Shown piece by piece: positions 16,308 through 25,365 of a stretch of DNA of 64,000 nt (positions within the stretch are counted from its first letter, which is position 1; every line of letters begins with the position of its first letter). The position numbers and the translations under genes are program-made. The DNA is from Phocaeicola abscessus CCUG 55929 (GTDB lineage Bacteria; Bacteroidota; Bacteroidia; Bacteroidales; Bacteroidaceae): NCBI RefSeq assembly GCF_000312445.1, contig NZ_HE997182.1, positions 248,001-312,000 on the forward strand. The letters run 5' to 3'. A model generated the notes under the pieces. The model had not been told where the DNA came from. It made no database searches and saw only the letters and a list, made by a program, of their open reading frames with translations.

Positions 16308-17438
16308 TCATACTTTAAGGAAGATACGCTTCCTGTAGAGAAAGTACAGGAACAACCAGCAGACAAGCGTGTAAAACAACTCTTTCAAGGTAGGTTGACA
16401 AGTTTGAGGGAATAATTTTACGAAGCCGCCGAACACCTTCTCGGAGGTATAACCGAAATGGATAAAGGCTTGGGCCAAGTAGATGGTGATGGAGTTCATC
16501 CCGATCACCACCAGCGGGAAAGACCACTTGCGCAGGTTGCAAACGTCGATCAGGAAGTAAAACAGGGCGAACATCAGGACGGAATACGCGCCCACCACGC
16601 AGACGAAAGTGCTTGTCCACAATTTCTTATTGATCGGGAAAACATGGCTCCAAAGCAGCCCGACCACGAGCAATACCGCCCCGGCCGCCACCATGTAAAG
16701 CACTTTCCGACCCTCGCTCACGTCGTTTCTCTTTACCCATTCTCCGGTCAGCATGCCCATCAAAGCCGTGGCGATAGCCGGAATGAGGCTGAGCAGGCCT
16801 TCCGGATCGAAATTCCCTTCGTAGAGCCTACCCGGCAGCAGCAGACGATCGATGTAACCCGCCAAACAGCCGTCGTGCGAGAAAGGGTCGGCCCCGGCCG
16901 CATCCGGCGCACCGATCATGCACAAGCCCCAATAGCCGATCAGAATGCCGCCCGTCAGCCAAATCCGGACGACGGTCTTCGTACGGATGAAGATCAAGGC
17001 GGCGAACATCCATGCCAGCCCGATACGGGCTAAAACACTGGCATAACGCTGATTCACAAAATCGAGCGTGGTCAGGAAACCGTTGTATACGACGCCTAAG
17101 AGAACCAACACGAGGCCCCTTTGGATGATCTTGCGATAAATCTCGCCGCCCGTTTTCCCCTGCGCTCGTTGCTTGGCATAGGAAAAAGGAAAAGAGATGC
17201 CGGCGATGAACAGGAATAACGGGAAGATCGTATCGTGATGACGCAGTCCGTTCCATGAGGCATGCTCCATCTGTCGGGCAAGCCCTTCGAAAAAAGGCGT
17301 GGGGAAGAAATGAACCAAGGTAGCCAGCAGCGCGGCTCCTCCCATAATAAAAAACATATCGAAGCCTCGAAGGGCGTCTAACGATTGCAGCCGTTGCGGC
17401 AGTTTTATGTCTTTGGTATCGACCGTTTTTCTTTTCAT
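16308..17438 (-). CDS. Multi-pass membrane acyltransferase (DUF5009 / heparan-alpha-glucosaminide acetyltransferase-like)
   Basis: The protein has 376 residues from the ATG at 17438. An upstream in-frame ATG at 17546 is rejected because a -7 box lies between the two. It has about ten transmembrane helices. The N-terminal RLQSLDALRGFDMFFIMGG, then the W-N-G-L-R-H-H-D segment and FLFIAGISFPFSYAK, are the signature of transmembrane acyltransferases related to human HGSNAT. HGSNAT moves acetyl groups from cytosolic acetyl-CoA onto sugars across a membrane. In this phylum such proteins are thought to acetylate cell-surface or periplasmic glycans. The acceptor is unknown. A palindrome at 17479-17501 suggests repression. 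Confidence 0.85.
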   Translation of the reverse strand: MKRKTVDTKDIKLPQRLQSLDALRGFDMFFIMGGAALLATLVHFFPTPFFEGLARQMEHASWNGLRHHDTIFPLFLFIAGISFPFSYAKQRAQGKTGGEIYRKIIQRGLVLVLLGVVYNGFLTTLDFVNQRYASVLARIGLAWMFAALIFIRTKTVVRIWLTGGILIGYWGLCMIGAPDAAGADPFSHDGCLAGYIDRLLLPGRLYEGNFDPEGLLSLIPAIATALMGMLTGEWVKRNDVSEGRKVLYMVAAGAVLLVVGLLWSHVFPINKKLWTSTFVCVVGAYSVLMFALFYFLIDVCNLRKWSFPLVVIGMNSITIYLAQAFIHFGYTSEKVFGGFVKLFPQTCQPTLKELFYTLVCWLFLYFLYRKRIFLKV

Positions 17439-17466
17439 ATTCGTAGAATTTATGGATTCAGCGATA

Positions 17467-17474
17467 CAAAAATA
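17467..17474 (-). promoter_or_regulatory. -7 promoter box for the membrane acyltransferase
   Basis: The minus strand reads TATTTTTG (TAnnTTTG), 28 bases upstream of the ATG at 17438. This decides the start codon. Confidence 0.65.
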
Positions 17475-17478
17475 ATAA

Positions 17479-17501
17479 ATTTCGCAGGCAATCTGCGAAA
17501 T
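17479..17501. promoter_or_regulatory. Operator-like 9-bp palindrome over the -33 region
   Basis: ATTTCGCAG (17479-17487) and CTGCGAAAT (17493-17501) form a perfect inverted repeat with a 5-bp spacer. It lies immediately upstream of the acyltransferase -7 box, where sigma would contact the -33 element. A bound dimeric regulator would block the promoter. The regulator is unknown. Confidence 0.5.
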
Positions 17502-17613
17502 CCGAAAAAAAATCCTCCACCGAAGTCTTACGGCCGAAGGTAACACGGCTTTTCCGAAATCTCCGCTGCCTCAGAAAATTTTTTTCTGCAAAAAAAAATG
17601 TGCTTTTTTGTAC

Positions 17614-17621
17614 TATTTTTG
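17614..17621 (+). promoter_or_regulatory. -7 promoter box for the DUF6249-sigma operon
   Basis: TATTTTTG matches TAnnTTTG. The first plausible start codon (17669) lies about 48 bases downstream. Confidence 0.6.
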
Positions 17622-17668
17622 AATGCGATACGTCAAATCATGTAGAAATAAAACCTTTAAATGATAGA

Positions 17669-18079
17669 ATGATGGATTGGATAGAACAACCTTTATGCTT
17701 GCTGATTATTTTCGGCGCCATTTATGCCGTATTCGAACTCTTCGCTCGACGCGGAGAACGTAAGATGTTGATCAGCAAAATGGCGGAGATCTCTTCGGAA
17801 GACGCCAAAGGCGTGATAACCCCTTATTTGGGATTATTCGGCCGCCTCCAGCTCCGAATGCGAAGAAATGCTTCTTTGCGATGGGGGTGTATCCTGTGGG
17901 GCATCGGTCTGGGCCTGCTGATCGGTTTTTACCTGAATTACTACTACGAGCCGGGTACCTACGAAGCCAAGAGCGTAGTGTATACTTCGAGCGTCTGCCT
18001 TTTCGGCGGTATGGCTTTAGTTATCTCTTATCTAATAGAACGAAACGAGGAGATTAAAGGCACGCGGAAAGAGATCTGA
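17669..18079 (+). CDS. Small membrane protein (DUF6249-like)
   Basis: The protein has 136 residues from the ATG at 17669; a second ATG follows directly. It has three hydrophobic segments (about residues 5-22, 70-90 and 108-125). A cytosolic stretch with RMRRNASLRWGCILWGIGLG lies between the first and second. It resembles the small DUF6249-type proteins that accompany sigma factors in Bacteroidota. Five bases separate it from the ECF sigma gene, so it is the first gene of a three-gene operon. A role in sensing or sequestering the sigma factor is inferred from position only. Confidence 0.6.
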   Translation: MMDWIEQPLCLLIIFGAIYAVFELFARRGERKMLISKMAEISSEDAKGVITPYLGLFGRLQLRMRRNASLRWGCILWGIGLGLLIGFYLNYYYEPGTYEAKSVVYTSSVCLFGGMALVISYLIERNEEIKGTRKEI

Positions 18080-18084
18080 TTTCG

Positions 18085-18672
18085 ATGAAGACGGACGAGA
18101 TGCAACTGATTAGCCGTATCCTCTGCGGACATACGGAGGATTACGGCTATTTCCTCGATACGTACGGCCGAGAAGTCTTCGCTATCGTGGCCAGAATCGT
18201 GATGCAGCAGGAAGACGCCGAGGAAATCACCCAGGATGCATTCGTCAAAGCCTTCGCTCATTTGGACTCCTTCAACGGGCAGTCGTCGTTCTCGACGTGG
18301 ATATACCGGATCGCTTACAATTGCGCCATTTCTTCGCTGAGGAAAAAGCGGAAAGATCTATTCCGTTACGATGAAGACGACAAACTGTTGAACAGCATTT
18401 CGGACAATATGGCGGACGAGGTACTGTCGCCGGCCGACGACGACGACCGAATCGCCTTATTGGAAAAGGCGATCGACCGATTGCTGCCGGAAGACCGAAC
18501 GCTCGTCATGCTTTTTTATTATGAAAACCGCTCGTTCAAAGAAATTGCCTACATCCTGGGAAAATCCGAAAACGAAATCGATCAGGCGGTGAATATGTTA
18601 TCTACACGACTCTGCAGGATACGAAAGAAACTTTATGTCATGATAAAACAAGATAGAAATGAAAATGGATAA
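18085..18672 (+). CDS. RNA polymerase ECF-type sigma factor
   Basis: The protein has 195 residues. The region 2 signature is in EDAEEITQDAFVKAFAHLDSF, followed by SSFSTWIYRIAYNCAI. Region 4 has PEDRTLVMLFYYENRSFKEIAYILGKSENEID, a helix-turn-helix. It would redirect RNA polymerase to a regulon that is not visible here. Its flanking genes both encode small membrane proteins, a typical arrangement for a membrane-controlled sigma factor. The 3' end overlaps the next gene by 14 bp. Confidence 0.9.
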   Translation: MKTDEMQLISRILCGHTEDYGYFLDTYGREVFAIVARIVMQQEDAEEITQDAFVKAFAHLDSFNGQSSFSTWIYRIAYNCAISSLRKKRKDLFRYDEDDKLLNSISDNMADEVLSPADDDDRIALLEKAIDRLLPEDRTLVMLFYYENRSFKEIAYILGKSENEIDQAVNMLSTRLCRIRKKLYVMIKQDRNENG

Positions 18673-19081
18673 AACGATGCGACACGCCGACGAACAGACA
18701 GCGGGCATGCGAAGCCGCGACCTGGCATTGCGAGAGGCGCTGCGGCGGAAGCTGGAATCGGGGAACGCGCTGAAATGTCCGACCAACCTGTCGTACTTGA
18801 CCATGCGACGTATCCAGGAAAAGAAATCGTCGGAGACGAAACGGATCCACCTTCTCGAGGCCGCCTTGCTCTTCCTGGTTTCGGCAGGAGGAATCGCGGC
18901 GCTGGTCTTGACTTGCACCCCGTTCTTCGAGGAATTTTTCCACCATTCCTTCAAGCAGCTTGCGCCTTCGGTAGACGCGATCCCATCTAATCCGACGCTC
19001 TGGGCGATGACCTCCGTTTGCCTCTTGTTCTTCGTGGGGTTGAACACCTTGCTGCGCCGTTATTTCGGGAAGAAAGACTGA
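18659..19081 (+). CDS. Two-helix membrane protein, putative anti-sigma partner
   Basis: The protein has 140 residues. A charged cytosolic N-terminus of about 65 residues carries LREALRRKLES, and CPTNLSYLTMRRIQEKK follows. Transmembrane helices lie at about 67-90 and 117-134. Its size, topology and 14-bp overlap with the sigma gene suggest a membrane anti-sigma factor that holds the sigma factor through its cytosolic part. No canonical zinc-binding HxxxCxxC motif is present. The family is not recognised. Confidence 0.6.
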   Translation: MKMDKTMRHADEQTAGMRSRDLALREALRRKLESGNALKCPTNLSYLTMRRIQEKKSSETKRIHLLEAALLFLVSAGGIAALVLTCTPFFEEFFHHSFKQLAPSVDAIPSNPTLWAMTSVCLLFFVGLNTLLRRYFGKKD

Positions 19082-19173
19082 GAAAGCGTCTTCGTTTTTT
19101 CTTCCCGTATTCGGAGAGTTCGTAACAAAGCTGAATAAACCGGCTTAAATTTGTTTCCATCTCCTATTTGCAC

Positions 19174-19181
19174 TATCTTTA
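19174..19181 (+). promoter_or_regulatory. -7 promoter box for the NUDIX-TPR-barrel operon
   Basis: TATCTTTA is one base off TAnnTTTG. A TTTG at 19150-19153 gives a 20-bp spacing, right for the -33 element. It excludes the upstream TTG (19168) as the NUDIX start. Confidence 0.55.
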
Positions 19182-19200
19182 CATCCTAAAAAGACGAATC

Positions 19201-19725
19201 ATGCATCCATTGGACTTATTCAGCCATTGTCCCAAGTGCGGTTCTTCCCTGTTCGAGGAACACAATGCGAAATCGAAGCGATGTGCCGATTGCGGCTTCA
19301 CCTATTATTTCAATCCCAGCGCTGCGACCGTCGCCTTCATCCAAAACGAAAGAGGAGAGCTGCTGGTCTGTCGCCGCGGAAAGGAACCGGCAAAAGGCAC
19401 CCTGGATCTCTCCGGCGGTTTCATCGACATGTACGAGACGGGCGAAGAAGGAGTCGCCCGCGAAATCATGGAGGAAACGGGACTACAAGTAGCACAGGCC
19501 GTCTACCTGTTTTCTCTTCCCAATACCTATTTGTATTCCGGGTTTCTGGTTCATACGCTGGACCTATTCTTCCTTTGCAAAGTGAGGCAAGCCGTCCGCC
19601 TGGAAGCGAAAGACGACGTAGCCGACGCCTTTTGGATGCCTTTGAATCAGATCCATCCGGAAGCATTCGGGTTGGAATCCGTTCGAAAAGGGATAAAGCG
19701 TTTTATGGCAGAACATCTTAAATAA
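19201..19725 (+). CDS. NUDIX hydrolase with N-terminal zinc ribbon
   Basis: The protein has 174 residues from the ATG at 19201. Two CxxC pairs (CPKCG and CADCG, residues about 10-35) form a zinc ribbon like that of NADH pyrophosphatases. The Nudix box GX5EX7REUXEEXGU is complete, running from GFIDMYE to REIMEETGL near residue 82-104. It hydrolyses a nucleoside diphosphate derivative in the cytosol. It is shorter than NudC, so the exact substrate is open. It lies 9 nt before the TPR gene. Confidence 0.9.
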   Translation: MHPLDLFSHCPKCGSSLFEEHNAKSKRCADCGFTYYFNPSAATVAFIQNERGELLVCRRGKEPAKGTLDLSGGFIDMYETGEEGVAREIMEETGLQVAQAVYLFSLPNTYLYSGFLVHTLDLFFLCKVRQAVRLEAKDDVADAFWMPLNQIHPEAFGLESVRKGIKRFMAEHLK

Positions 19726-19734
19726 TATGGAGAT

Positions 19735-22620
19735 ATGAGGAAAAAGATTATAGGAATCATGCTGTCGGCATGCCTTTTCGCACCTGTTTCCGCTCAGCGG
19801 GATACGGGCGGAGAGACTGCTTTCAGGCAGTTGGAAAAAGAATATCGGTTAGGCGTACGGAATTCGGTCGCAGCATGGGAAGATTACTTGGAACAGTACC
19901 CCGATTCCCGCCATACCAACGAAGTGCGGGCTTATATCGGGTCTACCTATTATCAGGCCGGGCGATACGGAGAAGCGATCGCACAGCTGAAAAGCTGCGA
20001 TATCGAACACTTGGCGGACGACCGGCGGGAAAAAGCTATCCTGCAGCTGGCCCATGCTTATCTGAAAGACGGCCGTATGCAGGATGCCAAGGTATGGTAT
20101 ACCCTGCTGCAGGATATCGGCAGACAGTATCGGGACGAGGCGGCGTATAACCTGGCTTATATCGCTTATCGCGAAAAGCAGTACGATAAAGCTTTGGAAA
20201 GTTTCCGTTCTTTACAGAACAATAAAGCTTACGAGGCATTGGTCCCATACTATATAGGCGAAACGCTGTTGGAGAAGGGAGATTACCGACAGGCTCAAGC
20301 AACGGCGGAGGATTATTTGCAGCGTTTTGCCGGAGAAAAAGACGAGGCAGAGATGAAACGCATTCTCGGAGAGGCGCATTTCGGGCAGAACCGATATCAG
20401 CAAGCCGTGGCCCCGTTGGAACAGTACTGCTCGGCCGTCGGTCGGCCGCAGCGGAAAGCATTATACGATTTGGGTATGAGTTACTATCAGAACGGCGCCT
20501 ATTCAAAAGCCGCCGCCGTGTTGGGGGAAGTCGCTTCGACGGACGATGCCTTGACACAACATGCTTATCTGAACAGAGGATTGGCTTATCTGAATCTGAA
20601 AGAGCGCAATCAGGCCCGTATGGCGTTCGAGCAAGCCTCGACAAAAGATTACGATAAGGAGGTGAAAGAACAGGCTTTATACAATTATGCGCTATGCGTT
20701 CATGAAACAGCTTACTCTCCGTTTGCGGAATCCGTAACGGTCTTCGAGCGTTTCCTGAACGAATTTCCGAATTCGCCCTATATCGGAAAGGTTCAGGATT
20801 ACCTGATAGAGGTATATATGAACACCCGAAGCTACGATGCGGCTTTACGATCGATAGAGAAGATCGAACATCCGGGAGAGCGGATGATGGAAGCCAAGCA
20901 AAAATTGTTGTTCCGAAGGGGGACGCAATCTTTCGCCAATTCCGACTTTAAGGGAGCGATCGATTACTTCGACCGGTCGTTGACCATCGGTCGGTATCAG
21001 GAAAAGACAAAGGCGGATGCCTATTATTGGAGAGGAGAATCGCACTATCGGTTGGAACGCTATGCGCAGGCGAACGATGATTTTCGGCAATACCTCTCGT
21101 TAGCAACCGATAAGCACAGCGCGGAGTACGGATTGGCTTTGTATAACTTAGGATACACCTGCTTCAAGCAGAAAAACTATGCCGAGGCGTTGGCGTGGTT
21201 CAACCGGTTTGTCGCCGACGGCGCAACGGCCGAAAAATCGATGCGGGCCGACGCGCATAACCGGATAGGCGACTGTAACTTCTACGAGCGCCGGTTTGAC
21301 GTGGCCCGTCAGCATTATAATCGCGCCCGCGACATCGATCCCGCTCTGGGAGATTATTCGCTATATCAGGAAGCATTCGTGCAAGGCTTGCAACGGGATT
21401 ACACCCGGAAAATACAGACGTTGAACAGCTTGTTGAAGGATTACCCGGAAAGCCGATATGCGGACGAAGCCCTTTACGAACAGGGGCGAGCGTTTGTTCA
21501 ATTGGAAGATAATGCCCGTGCGATTGAACGATATCAGTTGCTGGTCGATAAATTCCCGGGCAGCCGTATGGCGCGGAAAGCATCCAACGAGATCGGATTG
21601 CTTTATTATCAGGACGACAACTATCCACAAGCCATCCGGGCTTATCAGAAAGTAATCCGCCAATATCCCGGCAGCGAAGAAGCCCGATTGGCTCAACGCG
21701 ATTTGAAATCCATCTATACAGACATGAATAAGGTGGACGAATATGCGGATTTCGCCGCCGCTATTCCCGGCGGCGTGAACTTCGACACGAACGAACGGGA
21801 TTCTCTTACCTTCGTCGCAGCGGAGCGGGTATACATGAAAGGCGATACGACGGAAGCCAAAGAAAGTTTTACCCGTTATCTCCAATCGTTTCCCGAAGGA
21901 GCATTCTGTCTGAATGCAAACTATTATATCGGACTGATCGATTACAATCAAAAGCGGTACGACAGCGCTTCCTTGCATTTGGATAAGGTTTTGGCCTATC
22001 CGGATAACAAGTTCTCGGAAGAGGCCATGGTCATGAACGCCGAAATAGCGTCCGACGAGAAAGATTATGAAAAAGCCTTATCGATTTACAACCGGTTGAA
22101 AGAGAGGGCGACAGCTCCGGAACGCCGGCAGGACGCCCTGTTAGGTGCACTGCGTTGCGCCGCTGCATTGCATGATGCGAAAGAGACGATCGCTGCGGCA
22201 GGCGATCTGTTGAACCAACCGAAATTATCGCCCGAATTGGCTAACGAAGCCCGTTTCGATCGGGCAAAGGCCTATTCAGATGCCGGAAATACGGAAGGCG
22301 CCGTCGCCGACTGGAAAACGCTGGGCACAGATACGAGGAATGTCTATGGTGCAGAAGCGAAATATCGGCTGGCTCAGGCTTATTTCGATGCCGGCCATGC
22401 GGACTCCGCCGAGCAAGAAATCCTCGACTATATCCACGTCAGTACGCCGCATGCTTATTGGCTGGCGAGAAGTTTCATCCTGCTCTCGGATATCTATATG
22501 AAATCGGGCAGGGAACTGGATGCCAAGCAATACCTCCTGTCTTTGCAACAGAATTACCGGGCAAACGATGATATTGCCGAGATGATCGCAAGCAGATTGA
22601 ATAAGTTGGAAAATAAATAA
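19735..22620 (+). CDS. Large periplasmic tetratricopeptide-repeat protein
   Basis: The protein has 961 residues. A cleavable signal peptide ends at VSAQ (about residue 21), so it is exported. The rest is almost entirely TPR-type helical repeats, recognisable by repeated ALYNLGY/AYYWRGESHYRLERYAQA/YADEALYEQGRAF patterns with a 34-36 residue spacing. It would act as a large scaffold, probably periplasmic. The outer-membrane barrel gene starts 6 nt downstream. The pair is likely to function together in envelope assembly or trafficking, inferred from the tight linkage. Confidence 0.85.
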   Translation: MRKKIIGIMLSACLFAPVSAQRDTGGETAFRQLEKEYRLGVRNSVAAWEDYLEQYPDSRHTNEVRAYIGSTYYQAGRYGEAIAQLKSCDIEHLADDRREKAILQLAHAYLKDGRMQDAKVWYTLLQDIGRQYRDEAAYNLAYIAYREKQYDKALESFRSLQNNKAYEALVPYYIGETLLEKGDYRQAQATAEDYLQRFAGEKDEAEMKRILGEAHFGQNRYQQAVAPLEQYCSAVGRPQRKALYDLGMSYYQNGAYSKAAAVLGEVASTDDALTQHAYLNRGLAYLNLKERNQARMAFEQASTKDYDKEVKEQALYNYALCVHETAYSPFAESVTVFERFLNEFPNSPYIGKVQDYLIEVYMNTRSYDAALRSIEKIEHPGERMMEAKQKLLFRRGTQSFANSDFKGAIDYFDRSLTIGRYQEKTKADAYYWRGESHYRLERYAQANDDFRQYLSLATDKHSAEYGLALYNLGYTCFKQKNYAEALAWFNRFVADGATAEKSMRADAHNRIGDCNFYERRFDVARQHYNRARDIDPALGDYSLYQEAFVQGLQRDYTRKIQTLNSLLKDYPESRYADEALYEQGRAFVQLEDNARAIERYQLLVDKFPGSRMARKASNEIGLLYYQDDNYPQAIRAYQKVIRQYPGSEEARLAQRDLKSIYTDMNKVDEYADFAAAIPGGVNFDTNERDSLTFVAAERVYMKGDTTEAKESFTRYLQSFPEGAFCLNANYYIGLIDYNQKRYDSASLHLDKVLAYPDNKFSEEAMVMNAEIASDEKDYEKALSIYNRLKERATAPERRQDALLGALRCAAALHDAKETIAAAGDLLNQPKLSPELANEARFDRAKAYSDAGNTEGAVADWKTLGTDTRNVYGAEAKYRLAQAYFDAGHADSAEQEILDYIHVSTPHAYWLARSFILLSDIYMKSGRELDAKQYLLSLQQNYRANDDIAEMIASRLNKLENK

Positions 22621-22626
22621 AACCAG

Positions 22627-24318
22627 ATGAAAATGAAGAAACTGATGATAGCATTGATCGGATTATCGCCGTGGATTACGCTGTATGCGCAGAAAGATTC
22701 GGCATTGCATCGGACGATCGTGGTCGAGAACGAATACAATCCCACCGTCATGGACGCTTCGAAGATCAACGTGCTCCCTATAGTGGAGGAGCCGACTCTC
22801 GCCAAGAAAGAGGCGGAGTACGCCACGGCTTGGAGGAAAATTGCTGCATGGGATCGCGAACCGATGGTTCCTATAGAGAGTCGGAAGAAGACGGAGACCG
22901 CCAAAAGAGGCTATTTGAAAGCAGGATACGGAAACTATGGGAACGTATGCCTCGGGACGGGATATCTCTGGGATATGACTAACGCAGACCGATTAAAAGT
23001 CGACTTCGCATTGGACGGCATGAACGGGAACATCCCCAACAAGGGGTTCGGACGCAACGGCCATTGGGGAGCGAGACATTACACGACCGATGTCAAAGCC
23101 CTGTACAATCATCTATTCGCCCCTGTGAGCCTAAACGCAGGCGGGAACTATACCTCGCAGACGTTTACCTATATGGGCGTAAAGCCGACGGATGCGCTAA
23201 GTTGGGATAATCGGTACCGGCAACGGCACACGGCGGGCGATTTCTTTGTGGACGTGGCCTCGCGCGATAAAGAACTTCCTTTCCAATTCAGGCTTCAAAC
23301 AGGATTTCAATATTTCGCACAGAAGCATAATCCCTTGGAAATATCGCATGAAAACGAAAACGGCCGGTCCCCTTCCGAAAACGACGATACCGCCGAAAAG
23401 AAAATACATGCCACGGGAGATGTCTGGGCGGAATCGGCTGAAAAGCAACAGATCGGCATCGCATTCGACGTGGATCATCTGCGCTATTCGAACAGCATCA
23501 TGCACAATTACACCTCCGTATCGCTGAATCCTTACTATACGCTGACCGACGATGTCTGGAGATTGAGATTGGGAGCGCATGTAGACTGGTTTCCCGGAGA
23601 AAAGGAAGGAGTCGACGCCGCACCGAATGTGAAAGCCGAATACATCTTTTCCGACAGTTTCATACTCTATGCCCATGCCGATGGCGGACGTCAGTTGAAC
23701 GAATACCGGAAATTAGATGGAGTTTCTCCTTACTGGGTATTGAAAACGTGGTTACAGCCTACTTACACGCGGCTCGATGCGACAGTAGGACTCCGTGCCG
23801 CTCCCCTGAACGGACTTTGGTTCAACATTTACGGCGGGTACCGTATTCGCGCTCACGAAACGTTCGCCATTCCCGAACTGATCAACCGTTCCTACTACGG
23901 CATCGTCTTTTTACAGGATAAGGCCAAAGTTCCTTACGTGGGTGCAGCATGGAAATACGGGTACAAAGATTGGTTCGAGGTGGAAATGAATGCCTCTTAT
24001 TTCGACTGGAACATCGAGGGAATAACCGGCTACGAAGACGAGCATGTCTATGCCGGCAAATCCAAGTTCATTTTCGATATCGATGCCAAAGGGAAGGTTT
24101 ATAAAGGATTGACTGTCGGCGGGGGCTTTTACTATGTGAAGCGTTGCGGCGATTTCTTGAATGACGTGAACGATTTGCACGTCGGTGCCGATTATGAATT
24201 CTTAAAGCATGTAGCCGCTTTCGCCCGCATTCACAATTTGATGAACAAAGCGTACGATATGATCGGTTATCCGCAGGAAAAGCTGAACTTCCTCGTAGGT
24301 ATGAAACTCCGTTTTTAG
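22627..24318 (+). CDS. Outer-membrane beta-barrel protein (TonB-receptor-like, plugless)
   Basis: The protein has 563 residues. The signal peptide ends at LYAQ (about residue 20). An N-terminal segment with IVVENEYNPTVMDASKINVLP follows, and then many alternating amphipathic strands ending in a C-terminal aromatic residue (VGMKLRF), as in outer-membrane barrels. It is too short for a full TonB-dependent receptor and shows no plug domain. It resembles the small receptor-like barrels often annotated TonB-dependent in Bacteroidota. It is translationally linked to the TPR scaffold. The substrate is unknown. Confidence 0.75.
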   Translation: MKMKKLMIALIGLSPWITLYAQKDSALHRTIVVENEYNPTVMDASKINVLPIVEEPTLAKKEAEYATAWRKIAAWDREPMVPIESRKKTETAKRGYLKAGYGNYGNVCLGTGYLWDMTNADRLKVDFALDGMNGNIPNKGFGRNGHWGARHYTTDVKALYNHLFAPVSLNAGGNYTSQTFTYMGVKPTDALSWDNRYRQRHTAGDFFVDVASRDKELPFQFRLQTGFQYFAQKHNPLEISHENENGRSPSENDDTAEKKIHATGDVWAESAEKQQIGIAFDVDHLRYSNSIMHNYTSVSLNPYYTLTDDVWRLRLGAHVDWFPGEKEGVDAAPNVKAEYIFSDSFILYAHADGGRQLNEYRKLDGVSPYWVLKTWLQPTYTRLDATVGLRAAPLNGLWFNIYGGYRIRAHETFAIPELINRSYYGIVFLQDKAKVPYVGAAWKYGYKDWFEVEMNASYFDWNIEGITGYEDEHVYAGKSKFIFDIDAKGKVYKGLTVGGGFYYVKRCGDFLNDVNDLHVGADYEFLKHVAAFARIHNLMNKAYDMIGYPQEKLNFLVGMKLRF

Positions 24319-24426
24319 CCGGATACGACATTTCGTTCCGCCCTCTTGCCCCCGCCGGCAGACATGCTGCCTACACCTGAAAACGAATTGAAAACGCCAG
24401 CAAACACTTTGCCGAGAAGAAATATT

Positions 24427-25290
24427 TCAATCTCCGATCTTATGCAAGCCGCGCTGCTTGTGGGAAGTGGTGATTTGCGGATTTCCCCTGTAACTAATAT
24501 CGCCGCTGCCGCTCCAATGAGTTGTCAGATGGTCTACGGCGTAGCAGTCGATGTCACCGCTGCCACTCACCTCGGCCATTACCACTTTCACCCGCAAGTT
24601 CTTGGCATTGATATCCCCCGAGCCGGTTACACCGTATTGCGCTTCCGCCGCGTTTCCCGCCAGTTCGATATCGCCGCTGCCAGTCACTTTCGCTTTAACC
24701 ACGTTGGCCTCGATCGCAGAGAGCGTGATATCGCCACTGCCGGTCACGCCCAACCGAAGTTCTTCACACTTAGCTTCTTTGACCGTGATGTCACCGCTGC
24801 CGGTTACATGCAGCCGGAAGTCCTTGCACGTAACCGCTTCGGTGAAGATATCGCCGCTGCCGGTCACCTCAAACGTCAACGGGCCGGCAAGGGCGAAATC
24901 GCGAGTAAAGCGGATGGTTCCCGAGCCGGTTACCGAAGCATTGCCTATCATCGGAGCAGATACGTGCAACTCCATCTTATCTTTGTTTCTGCGCAAGATA
25001 TTGACACCTTTCTTGACGCCGACAATCAAAGTCTCGCCTTTGACATAGACCTCCAAATAGTCGATCACATTATCGCTGGCATACAGTTCCAACTGCTGCT
25101 TGTCGGAAGAAGGCGTGAAGATCACGTCACAATTGCCTCTCAACGAAACGGCGCTGAACGAACCGACTCGTACGGTCTTCGTCACATAATTCAAGTTCGG
25201 TCTGATACCTCCTGCATAGATACAACTGTTGAAGATTGTCATGGTTGTAAGAAAAAGGACGGTTTGGAATAAATGATTGGTTCTTTTCAT
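24427..25290 (-). CDS. Head-GIN domain lipoprotein (DUF2807)
   Basis: The protein has 287 residues. The signal ends in FNSC (Cys23), giving a lipoprotein. The mature part is a parallel beta-helix typical of DUF2807 auto-transporter-adhesin-like proteins. The core repeat, close to VTGSGDI, appears about eight times between residues 120 and 265 at roughly 19-24 residue spacing. Such proteins sit on the cell surface or in the periplasm. The function is unknown. The gap to the upstream PAP2 gene (25291-25365) contains a 7-bp inverted repeat (CCTGTTT...AAACAGG) but no clear -7 box. Confidence 0.88.
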   Translation of the reverse strand: MKRTNHLFQTVLFLTTMTIFNSCIYAGGIRPNLNYVTKTVRVGSFSAVSLRGNCDVIFTPSSDKQQLELYASDNVIDYLEVYVKGETLIVGVKKGVNILRRNKDKMELHVSAPMIGNASVTGSGTIRFTRDFALAGPLTFEVTGSGDIFTEAVTCKDFRLHVTGSGDITVKEAKCEELRLGVTGSGDITLSAIEANVVKAKVTGSGDIELAGNAAEAQYGVTGSGDINAKNLRVKVVMAEVSGSGDIDCYAVDHLTTHWSGSGDISYRGNPQITTSHKQRGLHKIGD

Positions 25291-25365
25291 CTCGATTATT
25301 TTTTTGTTCCTGTTTATTAAACTCGCAAACAGGTAGAAATGTTACATGAAAAATACAATTAATTA

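Noticed and set aside
24346-25272. Long plus-strand frame opposite the head-GIN gene
   Set aside because: It is an antisense shadow of the repeated VTGSGDI codons; the minus-strand product has a lipobox and a clear family.
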